Source of the DNA: Akkermansiaceae bacterium
Lineage (GTDB): Bacteria; Verrucomicrobiota; Verrucomicrobiia; Verrucomicrobiales; DEV007
Assembly: GCA_024233005.1 (NCBI GenBank)
Contig: JACKQE010000013.1
Location: 1 to 64,000, forward strand
Direction: 5' to 3'
Length of the DNA: 64,000 nucleotides
The first letter of the stretch is position 1; every line of letters starts with the position of its first letter. The notes under the pieces are model-generated. The model was not told the DNA's origin. It ran no database searches and saw nothing but the letters and a program-made list of their open reading frames with translations. A program made the translations under genes and the position numbers. Positions 1-8,975 of this stretch are shown here, in pieces.

Positions 1-355
1 TGGGATTTTAGGCGAGGACTGAAAATCGGCAAGTAGTTTTTGATCTGTTTTTTCGTTTTTTGCTCCTTTTTAATTCGTGACCATTTGATTGGAGTATCAG
101 CTTTAGAATTACCATAAATTAATTCGACTCCCACCAAGGAACCTTGCGCTACGCAGTTCGTTTAATGTGTTTGGATTGGAGAGCCCATTGCTCCGCCTTC
201 GTCGGGGTTCCAACGGCACTATGAATGCTCCCGGTCCTTGGCGAATTTTTTCCCTGTTGAATGAGAGCTTCCCAAGGAAGCCTGATTTTATTATGATGGG
301 GACAAGCCAGCCCTCCCCTCATTTCGAGAGCCCGCTGAGCCTCCCTGCTCCGCTT
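1..355. other. Non-coding leader region
   Basis: No gene is supported here. The first 160 or so bases are AT-rich with several T-runs, which suits a promoter or intergenic spacer. Open frames that cross this stretch have no recognisable domain, and one of them is only an N-terminal extension of the secreted protein that starts at 356. Confidence 0.5.
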
Positions 356-907
356 ATGAAAACGACAATCTCCATGATTCACCTTACCTCCTGGCTCGCC
401 CTGCTGTTTCTGGCGAACACGGGAGTGGCCCAAGAAAAGAAGTTCGATTTCACCAAGGACCCGGTTTTCCAAAAACTGCTCGGGGATTGGAAAGGGGAAG
501 GCACATTGGCTGGATCAGACGGGACAACCATTTCCATCAAGGAAGAGTGGACGGGTAAAATTACCGAATCGGGCACCCTCCTGATGAGCGGAACACGCCA
601 ATGGAACGATGAAATGCACCAGTTCAGTTGGGAGTTTGTCCCCAACCCGACCACGGATCTCATCGTGGTCGCCTATAAGGCCAGCAATGCAGGTGAAGAA
701 CCAATCCGTTTTGAGGCATCAGTCTCCCAAGCGGATTTCAGCATTCAACTGAAAGCTCCGATCGGATCCCAGGGAGAACTCATCATTGTGAATCGGTTTG
801 TCACCGAAGAAGGAAAGGTGACGATGGTGGGCGAAGTTTCCCTGAAGGATGACACTCAGACGGAAACGCTGAAAGGCACCGTAACCCACCATCACCGCCA
901 CCCCTGA
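356..907 (+). CDS. Secreted protein of unknown function (DUF1579/lipocalin-like appearance)
   Basis: A 183-residue exported protein. The ATG at 356 was chosen because it begins directly with a signal peptide (MKTTISMIHLT followed by a hydrophobic run ending near TGVAQ, about residues 1-25); a longer frame opens upstream but its extension has no signal-like character. The mature part alternates short hydrophobic and charged stretches (phrases such as LLGDWKGEGTL and EEWTGKI) and looks all-beta. The opening phrase 'residual weight of a sample protein: GDWxGEGT' is reminiscent of DUF1579/heme-binding lipocalin-like families, but this is only an impression. The end is His-rich (THHHRHP). The membrane protein that follows begins eight bases downstream, so the two are probably co-transcribed. 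Function unknown. Confidence 0.7.
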   Translation: MKTTISMIHLTSWLALLFLANTGVAQEKKFDFTKDPVFQKLLGDWKGEGTLAGSDGTTISIKEEWTGKITESGTLLMSGTRQWNDEMHQFSWEFVPNPTTDLIVVAYKASNAGEEPIRFEASVSQADFSIQLKAPIGSQGELIIVNRFVTEEGKVTMVGEVSLKDDTQTETLKGTVTHHHRHP

Positions 908-915
908 CTCAGGCC

Positions 916-1521
916 TTGGCCTCCTCTCCTTCTCAACATCATCCCGCCACACGTCCAGTCTCTCTGGGAGTGGTTATTGTGACCCCACTGGCAATCCTCC
1001 TGATTGGCCTGGGAGCGGCCGGGTGGTATGCCTGGCACCATTTCAAAAAACTCATCGAAGAATCTGGCCGGGGGCCCTCCACCCCGGGATTCACGGTGGA
1101 AATCAAGGAGGCGGGCAAGCACACACTCTGGCTGCACACGCACACCACCTTGGAGCAGGAGACACCCACTTCCGACCCACCCCGACTGCCCGGTCAGGCG
1201 CATGTGCTGATCCAGAATCCGGATGGCGCTGACGTCCCTTTGACATCCGGAGTCATGCACAGCACCAAAACCACCGGATCCGATACGGCAGTATCCTTGG
1301 GGACTTTCGAGGCCTTCACTCCCGGCAATTACCATGTGGAGGTCAAAGGCGGCGGGGACTCTCGCCTGCTGTCGGTTGCGCCCGTCAAGGTCGGTAGAGT
1401 GATGGGCTATGCCATCACACTGGTGGGCACTTGCGCCGGATCGTTTGTCACCGCTCTGGGCGCACTGTTCATCCTGCTTCGCCGCAGAGCCAGAGCGCTC
1501 CGCATCCAGCAAGGGGGGTAA
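916..1521 (+). CDS. Membrane protein with two transmembrane segments and an exported middle domain
   Basis: A 201-residue protein starting with TTG at 916, eight bases after the previous stop; no better in-frame start precedes the first membrane segment. Residues about 18-42 form one hydrophobic helix and residues about 160-188 a second, followed by a basic tail (LLRRRARAL), so both ends are probably cytoplasmic and about 115 residues lie outside. The outer part contains beta-rich phrases such as HTLWLHTHTTLEQ and GNYHVEVKGGGDSRLLSV, resembling a small Ig-like or jelly-roll fold. I do not recognise the family. It probably forms a two-gene unit with the secreted protein upstream. Confidence 0.65.
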   Translation: MASSPSQHHPATRPVSLGVVIVTPLAILLIGLGAAGWYAWHHFKKLIEESGRGPSTPGFTVEIKEAGKHTLWLHTHTTLEQETPTSDPPRLPGQAHVLIQNPDGADVPLTSGVMHSTKTTGSDTAVSLGTFEAFTPGNYHVEVKGGGDSRLLSVAPVKVGRVMGYAITLVGTCAGSFVTALGALFILLRRRARALRIQQGG

Positions 1522-1549
1522 CGCAAGCCTCGTCAGGCAGGGCGCTGGA

Positions 1550-2584
1550 TCAAACAAAGGTCCTCCAGCCCCAAGTCTCCACGAGTGCGAGACAGTCCTC
1601 CAATGGCAGCACCCCACCGGAAGCGGACGGGTGCCGCAAGCTGGCGGCGGCGACAACAGATCCGAGACGCAGGCATTCCTCGACAGGGTGGGACTCGTGC
1701 CAGCCGCTAAGAAAGCCAGCAGCAAACGCATCCCCCGCTCCAACCGCACCGCGGATCTCGGAATCTGGAACGGCGACTGAAGGTTGAAAAAAGACCCCAC
1801 CGGATGCTAGCATCGCGAGTGCCCCCAAGGGGGTGTGGATGACCACGGCTTGACGCACGCCCATCCGAAGCAGTTCCGACGCGGCATTCACGGCCGAACC
1901 GTCCAGAACCGCAGAAGCTCCCAGAGTCACCCCGGAGAGCCGGGAGGCTTCGAACTCATTCGCGAGCAGAAGGTCGGTATGCCGCAGGGCAGGACCAATG
2001 ATCTGACGAAAGCGCTCGCTTTCCTCACTCACGAGATCCATCGCCGTGATCATTCCTTCCTCTCTGGCCCTGGCCAAAAGCTTCGAGGCTCCCGTTTCAC
2101 CATCCTGCCTCGGTGTGTCCAAAGCGTCGAGCAGGAGGAGATAACCAAGATAAAAGATCCGTGCCGGGACTTCCGCAAAGGTCACCGAGAACTCATCCAG
2201 CACGGCATTGGCCCCCCGCTGGTGGAAGAAGGTTCTCCGACCGGTTCCCACCACGGTCATGACATCGGTGTAGGACGTGGGAATGCCTGAAACTGAACGG
2301 AGCTGACTGACATCAATCCCCTGGGAACGACACAGGTTCCGGATCCACCGGCCATCGGCATCATCCCCCACCAACCCCGCGGCCCGGAGAGGAAATGGAG
2401 GTTTTCCAAGGTACAGTCTGGCTAAGTCGACCAGCAGGTTAAAGGGACCACCTCCGTTGCAGTTTTCCTCCGACAGGATGGTGGCCAAAGCGTCCTGTGA
2501 AGGCCAAATGTCGATCAATTTTACCCGATCAACGATAAAATTCCCGGCGGCGAGGATTCCGTTGCGATGGGGCGGGGCGGTCAT
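1550..2584 (-). CDS. PfkB-family carbohydrate kinase
   Basis: A 344-residue sugar kinase of the ribokinase/PfkB family, which transfers phosphate from ATP to a sugar or nucleoside. The N-terminus has the expected NFIVDRV strand and the GGGPFNLLVDLARL region that usually contacts the substrate; near residue 280 lies the second family signature, GAVGAGDAFAAGFL, with the catalytic Asp in GAGD. Length matches the family. The substrate cannot be told from sequence. It is the last gene of a leftward cluster after a Gfo/Idh/MocA oxidoreductase (111-base gap) and formate dehydrogenase genes, which hints at a sugar or polyol being oxidised and phosphorylated in one pathway; that link is inference. Confidence 0.88.
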   Translation of the reverse strand: MTAPPHRNGILAAGNFIVDRVKLIDIWPSQDALATILSEENCNGGGPFNLLVDLARLYLGKPPFPLRAAGLVGDDADGRWIRNLCRSQGIDVSQLRSVSGIPTSYTDVMTVVGTGRRTFFHQRGANAVLDEFSVTFAEVPARIFYLGYLLLLDALDTPRQDGETGASKLLARAREEGMITAMDLVSEESERFRQIIGPALRHTDLLLANEFEASRLSGVTLGASAVLDGSAVNAASELLRMGVRQAVVIHTPLGALAMLASGGVFFQPSVAVPDSEIRGAVGAGDAFAAGFLSGWHESHPVEECLRLGSVVAAASLRHPSASGGVLPLEDCLALVETWGWRTFV

Positions 2585-2695
2585 GGGCAGGTATGAGGTC
2601 TATGGGCCCAGCCTGAGGAGACAGTTCCCGACAAGCCGAGGATTCTCAGCGCTCTACATCGAGCCGCAAGGTGGGTGAAGGGGCTGATTGAGGAC

Positions 2696-3835
2696 TCATT
2701 CCAACCCAACCGCACGACCCGTCAATTGCGACTCCAATGCCGCAGCGAACACTTCATGGCTGGCGACCGCCTCCTCAGGGGTGGCACAGCCGAACCGATC
2801 TCCCAGACCTCCGGCGCGTTCAGCCAGAAAGGCGGCCCACATTTGCTGCAGGATATCCGGGAACCCGGGTTCAAAAATGCCTCCGGTGATGGTCTTGAAC
2901 GGCGTTTGGAACCCCAGATCAATCCTTTCCCAACTCTGACGGTCACCCTCGCGCCGGAACGTCCAGAGCGTCTTCGGCTCGGCGGTGGAATAGCGCGCCC
3001 CTAAATCGGTGCCGAGCACCTCAAAAAACCAAGTGTTGGTGGCTCCGGGAGCCAACCGTTTGGTTTCCCATCGCATCGGGACCATCTGCCCGTCGATCTC
3101 CGCTTCGCAATGCAACAGTGCGTTGTCCCAAGTGTCACAGGGAGCGGTTCCCCCTTGGCCGTCGGGGCGCTCGGTGTAAATCTTCTGAAGTTGGGCGTAG
3201 ACTCGGCGGGGCTTCCACCCAAGCCGGAGCGGGACGTGGGCGACGTGCATTCCCAGATCACCCATGACGCCGATCTCACCACAGTGTTTGACCTGCCGCT
3301 TCCAGTTTACCGCTTTGTTGGGATTCAAGTCCGAGGAGTGATGAAACCCGGAGACTACCCCGATGGGCCTGCCCAGTTTTCCCGAAGCGGCAACCTTGAT
3401 GACTTCCTGGACACCGGGGACAAAGGGAAATTCCGAACTGCAGCGCACGAAGCGTCCACTTCCCACAACCCGGGCGGCAATCCGACGCGCTGCGGCGAGA
3501 TCGATGCCGAACGGCTTTTCCGCGAGTAGATCCTTGCCCGAATCGAGAATGTCGAGGTAGACGGACTCATGCAGATGATGGGGAATGGCGCAATAAATCA
3601 CGTCGATCTCCGGATCGTCAAGGAGGGCACGGTAGTCCGTGGCGAACCTCCGCACGGTGGGGATTTGCCGGAACCAGCCGAGAGCTGCTTCCGAAACATC
3701 GGCGACACCGGTGAGTTCTGCCCGGACGGGAACGTCAGTCAAGGCGCACCAGCGTCCAAAGGCCGAAGCAGCCTCACGCCCCATCAATCCGCCACCGATG
3801 ACACCGACGCGAGCAAGTGGTCTGGGGTCCATCAT
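2696..3835 (-). CDS. Gfo/Idh/MocA-family NAD(P)-dependent oxidoreductase
   Basis: A 379-residue cytosolic dehydrogenase. Residues 10-22 hold the Rossmann motif GVIGGGLMGREAA, and EKPFG at 106-110 carries the Lys that is catalytic in inositol dehydrogenase and relatives. The C-terminal half is the usual open beta-sheet substrate domain. Its ATG overlaps the stop of the formate dehydrogenase alpha gene in an ATGA arrangement, so translational coupling is likely. The family oxidises or reduces sugars, inositols and amino sugars; which one is not shown. Pairing with a PfkB kinase downstream fits sugar or inositol-type metabolism. Confidence 0.88.
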   Translation of the reverse strand: MMDPRPLARVGVIGGGLMGREAASAFGRWCALTDVPVRAELTGVADVSEAALGWFRQIPTVRRFATDYRALLDDPEIDVIYCAIPHHLHESVYLDILDSGKDLLAEKPFGIDLAAARRIAARVVGSGRFVRCSSEFPFVPGVQEVIKVAASGKLGRPIGVVSGFHHSSDLNPNKAVNWKRQVKHCGEIGVMGDLGMHVAHVPLRLGWKPRRVYAQLQKIYTERPDGQGGTAPCDTWDNALLHCEAEIDGQMVPMRWETKRLAPGATNTWFFEVLGTDLGARYSTAEPKTLWTFRREGDRQSWERIDLGFQTPFKTITGGIFEPGFPDILQQMWAAFLAERAGGLGDRFGCATPEEAVASHEVFAAALESQLTGRAVGLE

Positions 3836-6612
3836 ACGGGCAAGGTGTGGGCTCTGCCTTTCTCACGGATGGGGAGGCCAGCCGGTTCATCCCCGCTCCC
3901 GACGCGCTCAAAATCGATGGCCACCACCTTGTATTCCGGACAAAGGGTGTCGCTGTCGTGGACATCGCTGGTGATGTTGTTCACGAGGTGTTCGGGAAAA
4001 TGGAAAGTGGTGTAGATGACGCCGGGTTTGACCTCCTCCGAAATCCGGCTCCTCAGCCGAACCTCCCCCCGGGCGGAAAACAACCGGACCCAGTCCCCTC
4101 CGGTCACCCCTTTTTTCGCGGCGTCGGCCGGATTGATGACGACGACATCCTCCACAACGATGTCGGCATTTCCGGTGCGCCGGGTCATCGTCCCGCAGTT
4201 GTAATGTTCCAACAACCGACCCGTGGTGAGGATGTAAGGAAACTCCAAACCATGTTCGAGAACCTCCTGCGACTCCTGCCAAGCAAAAAAGTGGAACTTG
4301 CCAAGCCCCCGCTTGAAGGAGTCGAGATGCATGATGGGAGTGCCGACATTGCCTTCCTTAACCGGCCATTGTTTGCCGTTGTCCCCGAGTCCCTCCCAGG
4401 TGGCCCCTTTGAAAAAAGGCACGACACGGGAAATTTCTTCGAGCACGCCGTCAGCCGTGTAGTCCGCCTGGGGGTATCCCATGTGCTGCATGATCTCGCA
4501 GATAATCTGGCCGTCCGGTTTGGTTCCCTCCAAAGGCGGCACGGCGGCATTGACCCGCTGCACGCGGCGCTCGGCATTGGTGAAAGTACCGCTTTTCTCA
4601 AGAAACGACGCCGCCGGCAGGATGACATTGGCGAATTTCGCAGTCTCGGTCATGAATATTTCCTGCACGACGAGAAAATCGAGGGCATTCATGGATTCCT
4701 TGACCGCTTCGGAATTCGGATCGGTCTGGACCACGTCCTCACCCATGAGCCAGAGAGCCTTGAGTCGGCCATTGCGGGCGGCCTCAAACATTTCGGGAAT
4801 TTTCAGCCCGATCTCGCCGGACACCGGCATTCCATAAAAATCTTGGTAGAGGCGCTGCATGGCGGGGTCGTTGACCCTCATGTAACCAGCTCCTTGGTGA
4901 GGCTGGCACCCCATGTCAGCAGCCCCCTGGACGTTGTTCTGACCGCGCAGGGGGTTCACCCCCACACCGGGACGTCCGATGTTGCCGGTCATCATGGCAA
5001 GGTTGGCGATGAGCATGACCGTCTTGGCGCCCATGCTGTGCTCGGTGACCCCGAGACCGTGAAAACTCATGGAGGCGGGGGATTCCGCATACTCCGTGGC
5101 GGCGGCGCGGACCTTTTCTCTGGGCACGCCCGTGACTTCCTCGATCTGGTCCAGATCCAGGGAACGGAGTCCCGCTTCGAATTCAGACCAATTCTCGCAC
5201 CGACTGCCGACGAAGTCCCGGTCGACCATCCCCCCCTCGAGGATGAAATAGGCGAACATGTTAAGCAAGGCCACATTCGTTCCCGGACGCAACTGGAGGT
5301 GATGTTTGGCGTACTTGACGATCTCAATCTCCCGCGGATCGATCACGATGAGAGGCACCCCTTTCATGGCGCGCTGCTTGATCTTGGCGCCGGTGACCGG
5401 GTGGCCTTCGGTGGGGTTGGCACCGATCACCAGAATGCACTGGGTGTGCTGGAGATCCTCGACCGAGTTGGTGGCCGCCCCGGTACCAAAGCTCTGCTGC
5501 ATGCCGAAGGCAGTCGGGGAGTGGCAGACACGGGCGCAGCAGTCGATGTTGTTCGTCCCGATCACGGCACGGATGAATTTCTGCATGAGGTAGTTTTCCT
5601 CATTGGTGCAGCGGGCGGACGAAATACCCGCGATGCTGTCCGGGCCGTATTCGGCCCGGATGCGGGTCAGATTCTCCACAATGTGGGCGTAGGCCTGCTC
5701 CCAGGTGACTTCTTCGAAATGACCATTGGTACGGATGAGCGGTTTGCGGAGCCGGTCCGGATGGTTGTAAAAACGGAAGGCGTAACGGCCCTTGAGACAG
5801 GTGTGGGCAAAATTGACCTCGGCATCCAACGGCGCTTGGATGGAAAGGACCTCGTTGTTCTTGGTGGCAACATCGAGATTGCAGCCGACCCCGCAGTAGG
5901 TGCAGATGGTACGCGTTTTCTCCGTGGCGACGATGGCTTTGGACTGGAAAATGTCGCTGATGGCGGAAGTAGGGCAGGCCTGGGAGCAGGCACCGCAGGA
6001 GACACACTCCGAATCCTCGAAACTGGTGTCAAACCCCTTGATGATGCGGGCATCAAATCCTCTGCCGTGCATGCTGAGGACAAACTGCCCCTGCACCTCG
6101 TCACAGGCGCGCACACAGCGCGAGCAATTGATGCACTTCGACAAATCACTCGTCATGTAAGGATGGGAGAGATCCTTCTGCCGATTGAGGTGGTTCTTGC
6201 CTTCAGGGTAACGCACCTTGCGGATGCCCACTTTGGCGGCCACCGTCTGCAACTCGCAGTTCCCGTTTACCTCACAGGTCAGACAATCCAACGGATGGTC
6301 GGTGAGAACCAATTCCACGATGTTGCGCCGCAGTTTCTGGACTTTCTGGGTCTGCGTGTGGACATGCATGCCGGCACTGAGCGGCGTGTGGCAACTGGCG
6401 ACGACCCGACGGGGGCCGTCCTCCTTGAGGGCGACCTCAACCGAGCAGACCCGGCAGGCTCCATAGGGATCGAGCTGCGGGGCATCACAGAGCGTCGGGA
6501 CAAAGCCCCGGCCCTTGTGCCGGTCGACAAATTTCAGGATGGTGTCGCCAGGCTGGAATGCGAGCAATTGGCCGTCGAGATAAGCGTGAGTGGTGGGATT
6601 CAAAGTGACCAT
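3832..6612 (-). CDS. fdsA: NAD-dependent formate dehydrogenase, molybdopterin alpha subunit
   Basis: A 926-residue subunit that oxidises formate to CO2 at a molybdenum bis-MGD centre. I chose the ATG at 6612; a TTG five codons earlier is also open. In order: an N-terminal NuoG-type [2Fe-2S] domain (Cys42, 53, 56, 74), a His-Cys [4Fe-4S] site (His106, Cys110, 113, 119), a two-cluster ferredoxin segment (Cys160/163/166/170 and Cys203/206/209/213), then the molybdopterin part with its own cluster (Cys237, 240, 244, 272). The metal ligand is a cysteine (Cys363 in ARVCHSP), not selenocysteine. This architecture is that of soluble FdsA-like enzymes that work with a NuoF-type subunit, which lies 43 bases upstream. 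The gene is ATGA-coupled to the oxidoreductase downstream. An fdsG-type subunit and fdhD are not seen nearby. Confidence 0.92.
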   Translation of the reverse strand: MVTLNPTTHAYLDGQLLAFQPGDTILKFVDRHKGRGFVPTLCDAPQLDPYGACRVCSVEVALKEDGPRRVVASCHTPLSAGMHVHTQTQKVQKLRRNIVELVLTDHPLDCLTCEVNGNCELQTVAAKVGIRKVRYPEGKNHLNRQKDLSHPYMTSDLSKCINCSRCVRACDEVQGQFVLSMHGRGFDARIIKGFDTSFEDSECVSCGACSQACPTSAISDIFQSKAIVATEKTRTICTYCGVGCNLDVATKNNEVLSIQAPLDAEVNFAHTCLKGRYAFRFYNHPDRLRKPLIRTNGHFEEVTWEQAYAHIVENLTRIRAEYGPDSIAGISSARCTNEENYLMQKFIRAVIGTNNIDCCARVCHSPTAFGMQQSFGTGAATNSVEDLQHTQCILVIGANPTEGHPVTGAKIKQRAMKGVPLIVIDPREIEIVKYAKHHLQLRPGTNVALLNMFAYFILEGGMVDRDFVGSRCENWSEFEAGLRSLDLDQIEEVTGVPREKVRAAATEYAESPASMSFHGLGVTEHSMGAKTVMLIANLAMMTGNIGRPGVGVNPLRGQNNVQGAADMGCQPHQGAGYMRVNDPAMQRLYQDFYGMPVSGEIGLKIPEMFEAARNGRLKALWLMGEDVVQTDPNSEAVKESMNALDFLVVQEIFMTETAKFANVILPAASFLEKSGTFTNAERRVQRVNAAVPPLEGTKPDGQIICEIMQHMGYPQADYTADGVLEEISRVVPFFKGATWEGLGDNGKQWPVKEGNVGTPIMHLDSFKRGLGKFHFFAWQESQEVLEHGLEFPYILTTGRLLEHYNCGTMTRRTGNADIVVEDVVVINPADAAKKGVTGGDWVRLFSARGEVRLRSRISEEVKPGVIYTTFHFPEHLVNNITSDVHDSDTLCPEYKVVAIDFERVGSGDEPAGLPIREKGRAHTLPV

Positions 6613-6655
6613 GGGAGTATGCGGCAATGAGGGGCAAGGAGAAGGCGGGAGGTGC

Positions 6656-8335
6656 TCAATTCCGGAAGTAAGCCTTCAATTCAGGCTCGAAATACTGCAG
6701 GGCATTTTTGATCGGAAGCGGAACCCCGCCGCCGAGAGCGCAGAGCGAAGTGGCCTCCATGGTGTCAAGCAGATCTTGGATCAGTTCGCGGTCGATCAGG
6801 TAGCCCTCGTCCTCCATGGCTTTGGTGATCAATTCAGCGCCTCGCGTCGAGCCGAGCCGGCAGGGAAAACATTTGCCGCAACTCTCCGCGGCGCAGAACT
6901 CAAACATGTGGGCCATGTAGCGGATCATCGGGAAAGACTCTGGAATGCTGACCACTCCGCCATGGCCCAGAAGAAAGCCGGCATTGCGGAAACTCTCGAA
7001 ATCAACCGTGAGCGTGCTGATGCGGTCCACCGGGACGATCCCTCCGAGCGGTCCGCCGACCTGGATGGCCTTGACGGGCACCCGAAATCCTTGCCCAAGG
7101 CTTTCCACGACTTCCTGAAGCGGGGTCCCCATGGCGCATTCGTAGATGCCGGGACGGTTGAACAGGGAGTCCAACGAAACCAGCTTGGGGCCAGTGGAAT
7201 GGGCGGTGCCGATGGCGGCATAGGCTTTGCCCCCCAGAGTCAGGATGGCGTGGAGATTGGCGAAGGTCTCCACATTGTTCACGATCGTGGGTTTGCGGAA
7301 AAGCCCTTCCATGGTGGGGAAAGGAGGGCGAACGCGGACCTCGGGCCGTTGGCCTTCGATGGAGGCCAGTAGAGCGGTTTCTTCACCGCAGATGTAGGCT
7401 CCGGCACCTTTGATGATTTTAAGGTCAAACGCAAAGTCGGTCCCCGCAATCCCCTGCCCCAGCCATCCAGCGGCTTTGAGTTCCAAGATCGCCCGCTCGA
7501 TCGCAAGGATCGAATCAGGATACTCGGCCCGGATGTAAAGCACCCCCGTGCCTGCCCCGGCGAACCAACCTGCGACGATCATTCCCAAAAGAACGGAGTG
7601 CGGCCGCTCTTCCATGAGATACTTGTCGATATAGGCTCCGGGATCACCCTCATCGGCATTGCACACAATGTATTTGATCTCCCCGGGCGCTTCGCGGCAA
7701 CTCTGCCATTTGAAATGCAGGGGGAAGCCCGCCCCTCCCCTTCCCCTGAGGCCGGACTCGCGCAGCTCGGCTTGCAGAGCATCCCGGTCAGCACCCGTGA
7801 AAAGCGCCCGCAGGGGCTGGTAATAGGCATCCAAACCCGGAAATGGAGCTGTCAACAACGGCTCCTCGAGGGCCGATCCGACGTGGTAAACATCCTTGGC
7901 ATGCGCTGCCTGGGAGGCCTGGTCACCGCCAAAAACCTCACCCAAATCCCCTTCCCCTATCCCGGAGAAATTTCTTCCCCCATACTGAAAAGCCCCCGCT
8001 TCATGGCAGCGACCAAGGCAGCAAATGTGGCCAACCTCCTCCTGGGGGAATTTCTCAGCAATCCGATCCTTGAGCACCTCCTGGGTCCCGGCGCAGAGGC
8101 AGGCCGAGCCATTGCATACAAAAACTTTTTTGCCTTCGTTTTCTTTCTTCAAAAAATCATAAAAGGAGACCGCTCCCAAGGAAATGGCCTCCCCCACGAG
8201 ATGATGTTCCGCCAGCCCCCTCACTGTCTCCTGGTTCTCTGCCGATCCAGTGGTGGCGGCCGCATCGACCATCCTGGCAAAAATATTGTCATCCAGTTCT
8301 TTGCGGAAAGAGAGGGCGCTGAGGTTTTTCGACAT
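6656..8335 (-). CDS. fdsB: NAD-dependent formate dehydrogenase, FMN/NAD-binding beta subunit (NuoE-like plus NuoF fusion)
   Basis: A 559-residue diaphorase subunit that passes electrons from the formate dehydrogenase alpha subunit to NAD+. The start was set at the ATG at 8335 (MSKNLSALSF); a GTG 48 bases upstream is open but adds an uncharacteristic stretch. Residues about 70-115 form a thioredoxin-like [2Fe-2S] domain (Cys74, Cys79/81, Cys105/106, Cys110). The NuoF part follows: RGRGGAGFP for FMN/NADH, NADEGDPGAYID, KGAGAYICGEETAL, and near the C-terminus SCGKCFPCRLG with a later Cys for a [4Fe-4S] cluster. Length and order match FdsB/HoxF-like proteins. It is the first gene of the leftward cluster and is transcribed away from the AP2-like gene. 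Confidence 0.9.
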   Translation of the reverse strand: MSKNLSALSFRKELDDNIFARMVDAAATTGSAENQETVRGLAEHHLVGEAISLGAVSFYDFLKKENEGKKVFVCNGSACLCAGTQEVLKDRIAEKFPQEEVGHICCLGRCHEAGAFQYGGRNFSGIGEGDLGEVFGGDQASQAAHAKDVYHVGSALEEPLLTAPFPGLDAYYQPLRALFTGADRDALQAELRESGLRGRGGAGFPLHFKWQSCREAPGEIKYIVCNADEGDPGAYIDKYLMEERPHSVLLGMIVAGWFAGAGTGVLYIRAEYPDSILAIERAILELKAAGWLGQGIAGTDFAFDLKIIKGAGAYICGEETALLASIEGQRPEVRVRPPFPTMEGLFRKPTIVNNVETFANLHAILTLGGKAYAAIGTAHSTGPKLVSLDSLFNRPGIYECAMGTPLQEVVESLGQGFRVPVKAIQVGGPLGGIVPVDRISTLTVDFESFRNAGFLLGHGGVVSIPESFPMIRYMAHMFEFCAAESCGKCFPCRLGSTRGAELITKAMEDEGYLIDRELIQDLLDTMEATSLCALGGGVPLPIKNALQYFEPELKAYFRN

Positions 8336-8975
8336 GAAGAAAAAAGGTATCTGCGGTCGGGGCAATGTGCCCCACGATGCCACTTACTATACCCAATACC
8401 ACCGCCGCACTCCAGTCTTTTCGGTCCGAAATCACGCCACTTCCAAGCCCCGAAAATATGTCACCACGGGGAGGGCGACACTTGCGATCCTCTCCCAGGG
8501 CGGACTGAACTCGGCCCAGCGCAACCTGACAGAACTAGGTAACCTTCACCGCCGGAAGGCGGCATCAGCCCACCAGAAGAGCTCCTACGCAACTCAAGAC
8601 TTCGCGCCGCATTCGCAACCCGTCCTCTCCCAAGTCAGCCCAGTTAGGATGACCAATGCCTCTCGGAAGTTTGATGAATCTGGCACCAGCACAATCAACG
8701 CATCCTCGGCAAAGAATTTAAAAAATTTCGCCCCGCAGGACCGAATCAGCCTCGCCCCCTCACATAACCACCCTTTCCGGTTATCCACTTGTATACAGTT
8801 TGTTATAAACCAATCCAATCACCAGCCAGGCCTCGCCAGAAATTAAAAGCGGCGCCTCCTCGGATAAGCCGGACACAAGGCTTATTATAAAAAATACTTC
8901 TTTTTTGTTGCTAACCTAGGCAATTATTCTATTCTTCCATAGAGTCATCAAGTGATTCCAAATACGCCCTGGACT
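8336..8975. promoter_or_regulatory. Divergent intergenic region between formate dehydrogenase cluster and AP2-like gene
   Basis: About 640 bases without a convincing gene. The right part is AT-rich. A possible rightward promoter is TTGTTG at 8905-8910 with a weak -10 match TCTATT at 8928-8933 (17-base spacing), about 40 bases before the ATG at 8976. The leftward formate dehydrogenase cluster must also be driven from here. The region is long for a simple divergent promoter and may carry operator sites, but I see no clear repeat. Confidence 0.35.

Noticed and set aside
5519..5530. Possible selenocysteine in formate dehydrogenase
   Set aside because: The codon at the metal-ligand position encodes Cys, and there is no in-frame TGA.
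3817..6630. A 937-codon open frame on the + strand antisense to the formate dehydrogenase alpha gene
   Set aside because: The minus strand encodes a complete FdsA with all cluster cysteines. The antisense frame has no domain and arises from the GC-rich codon pattern.
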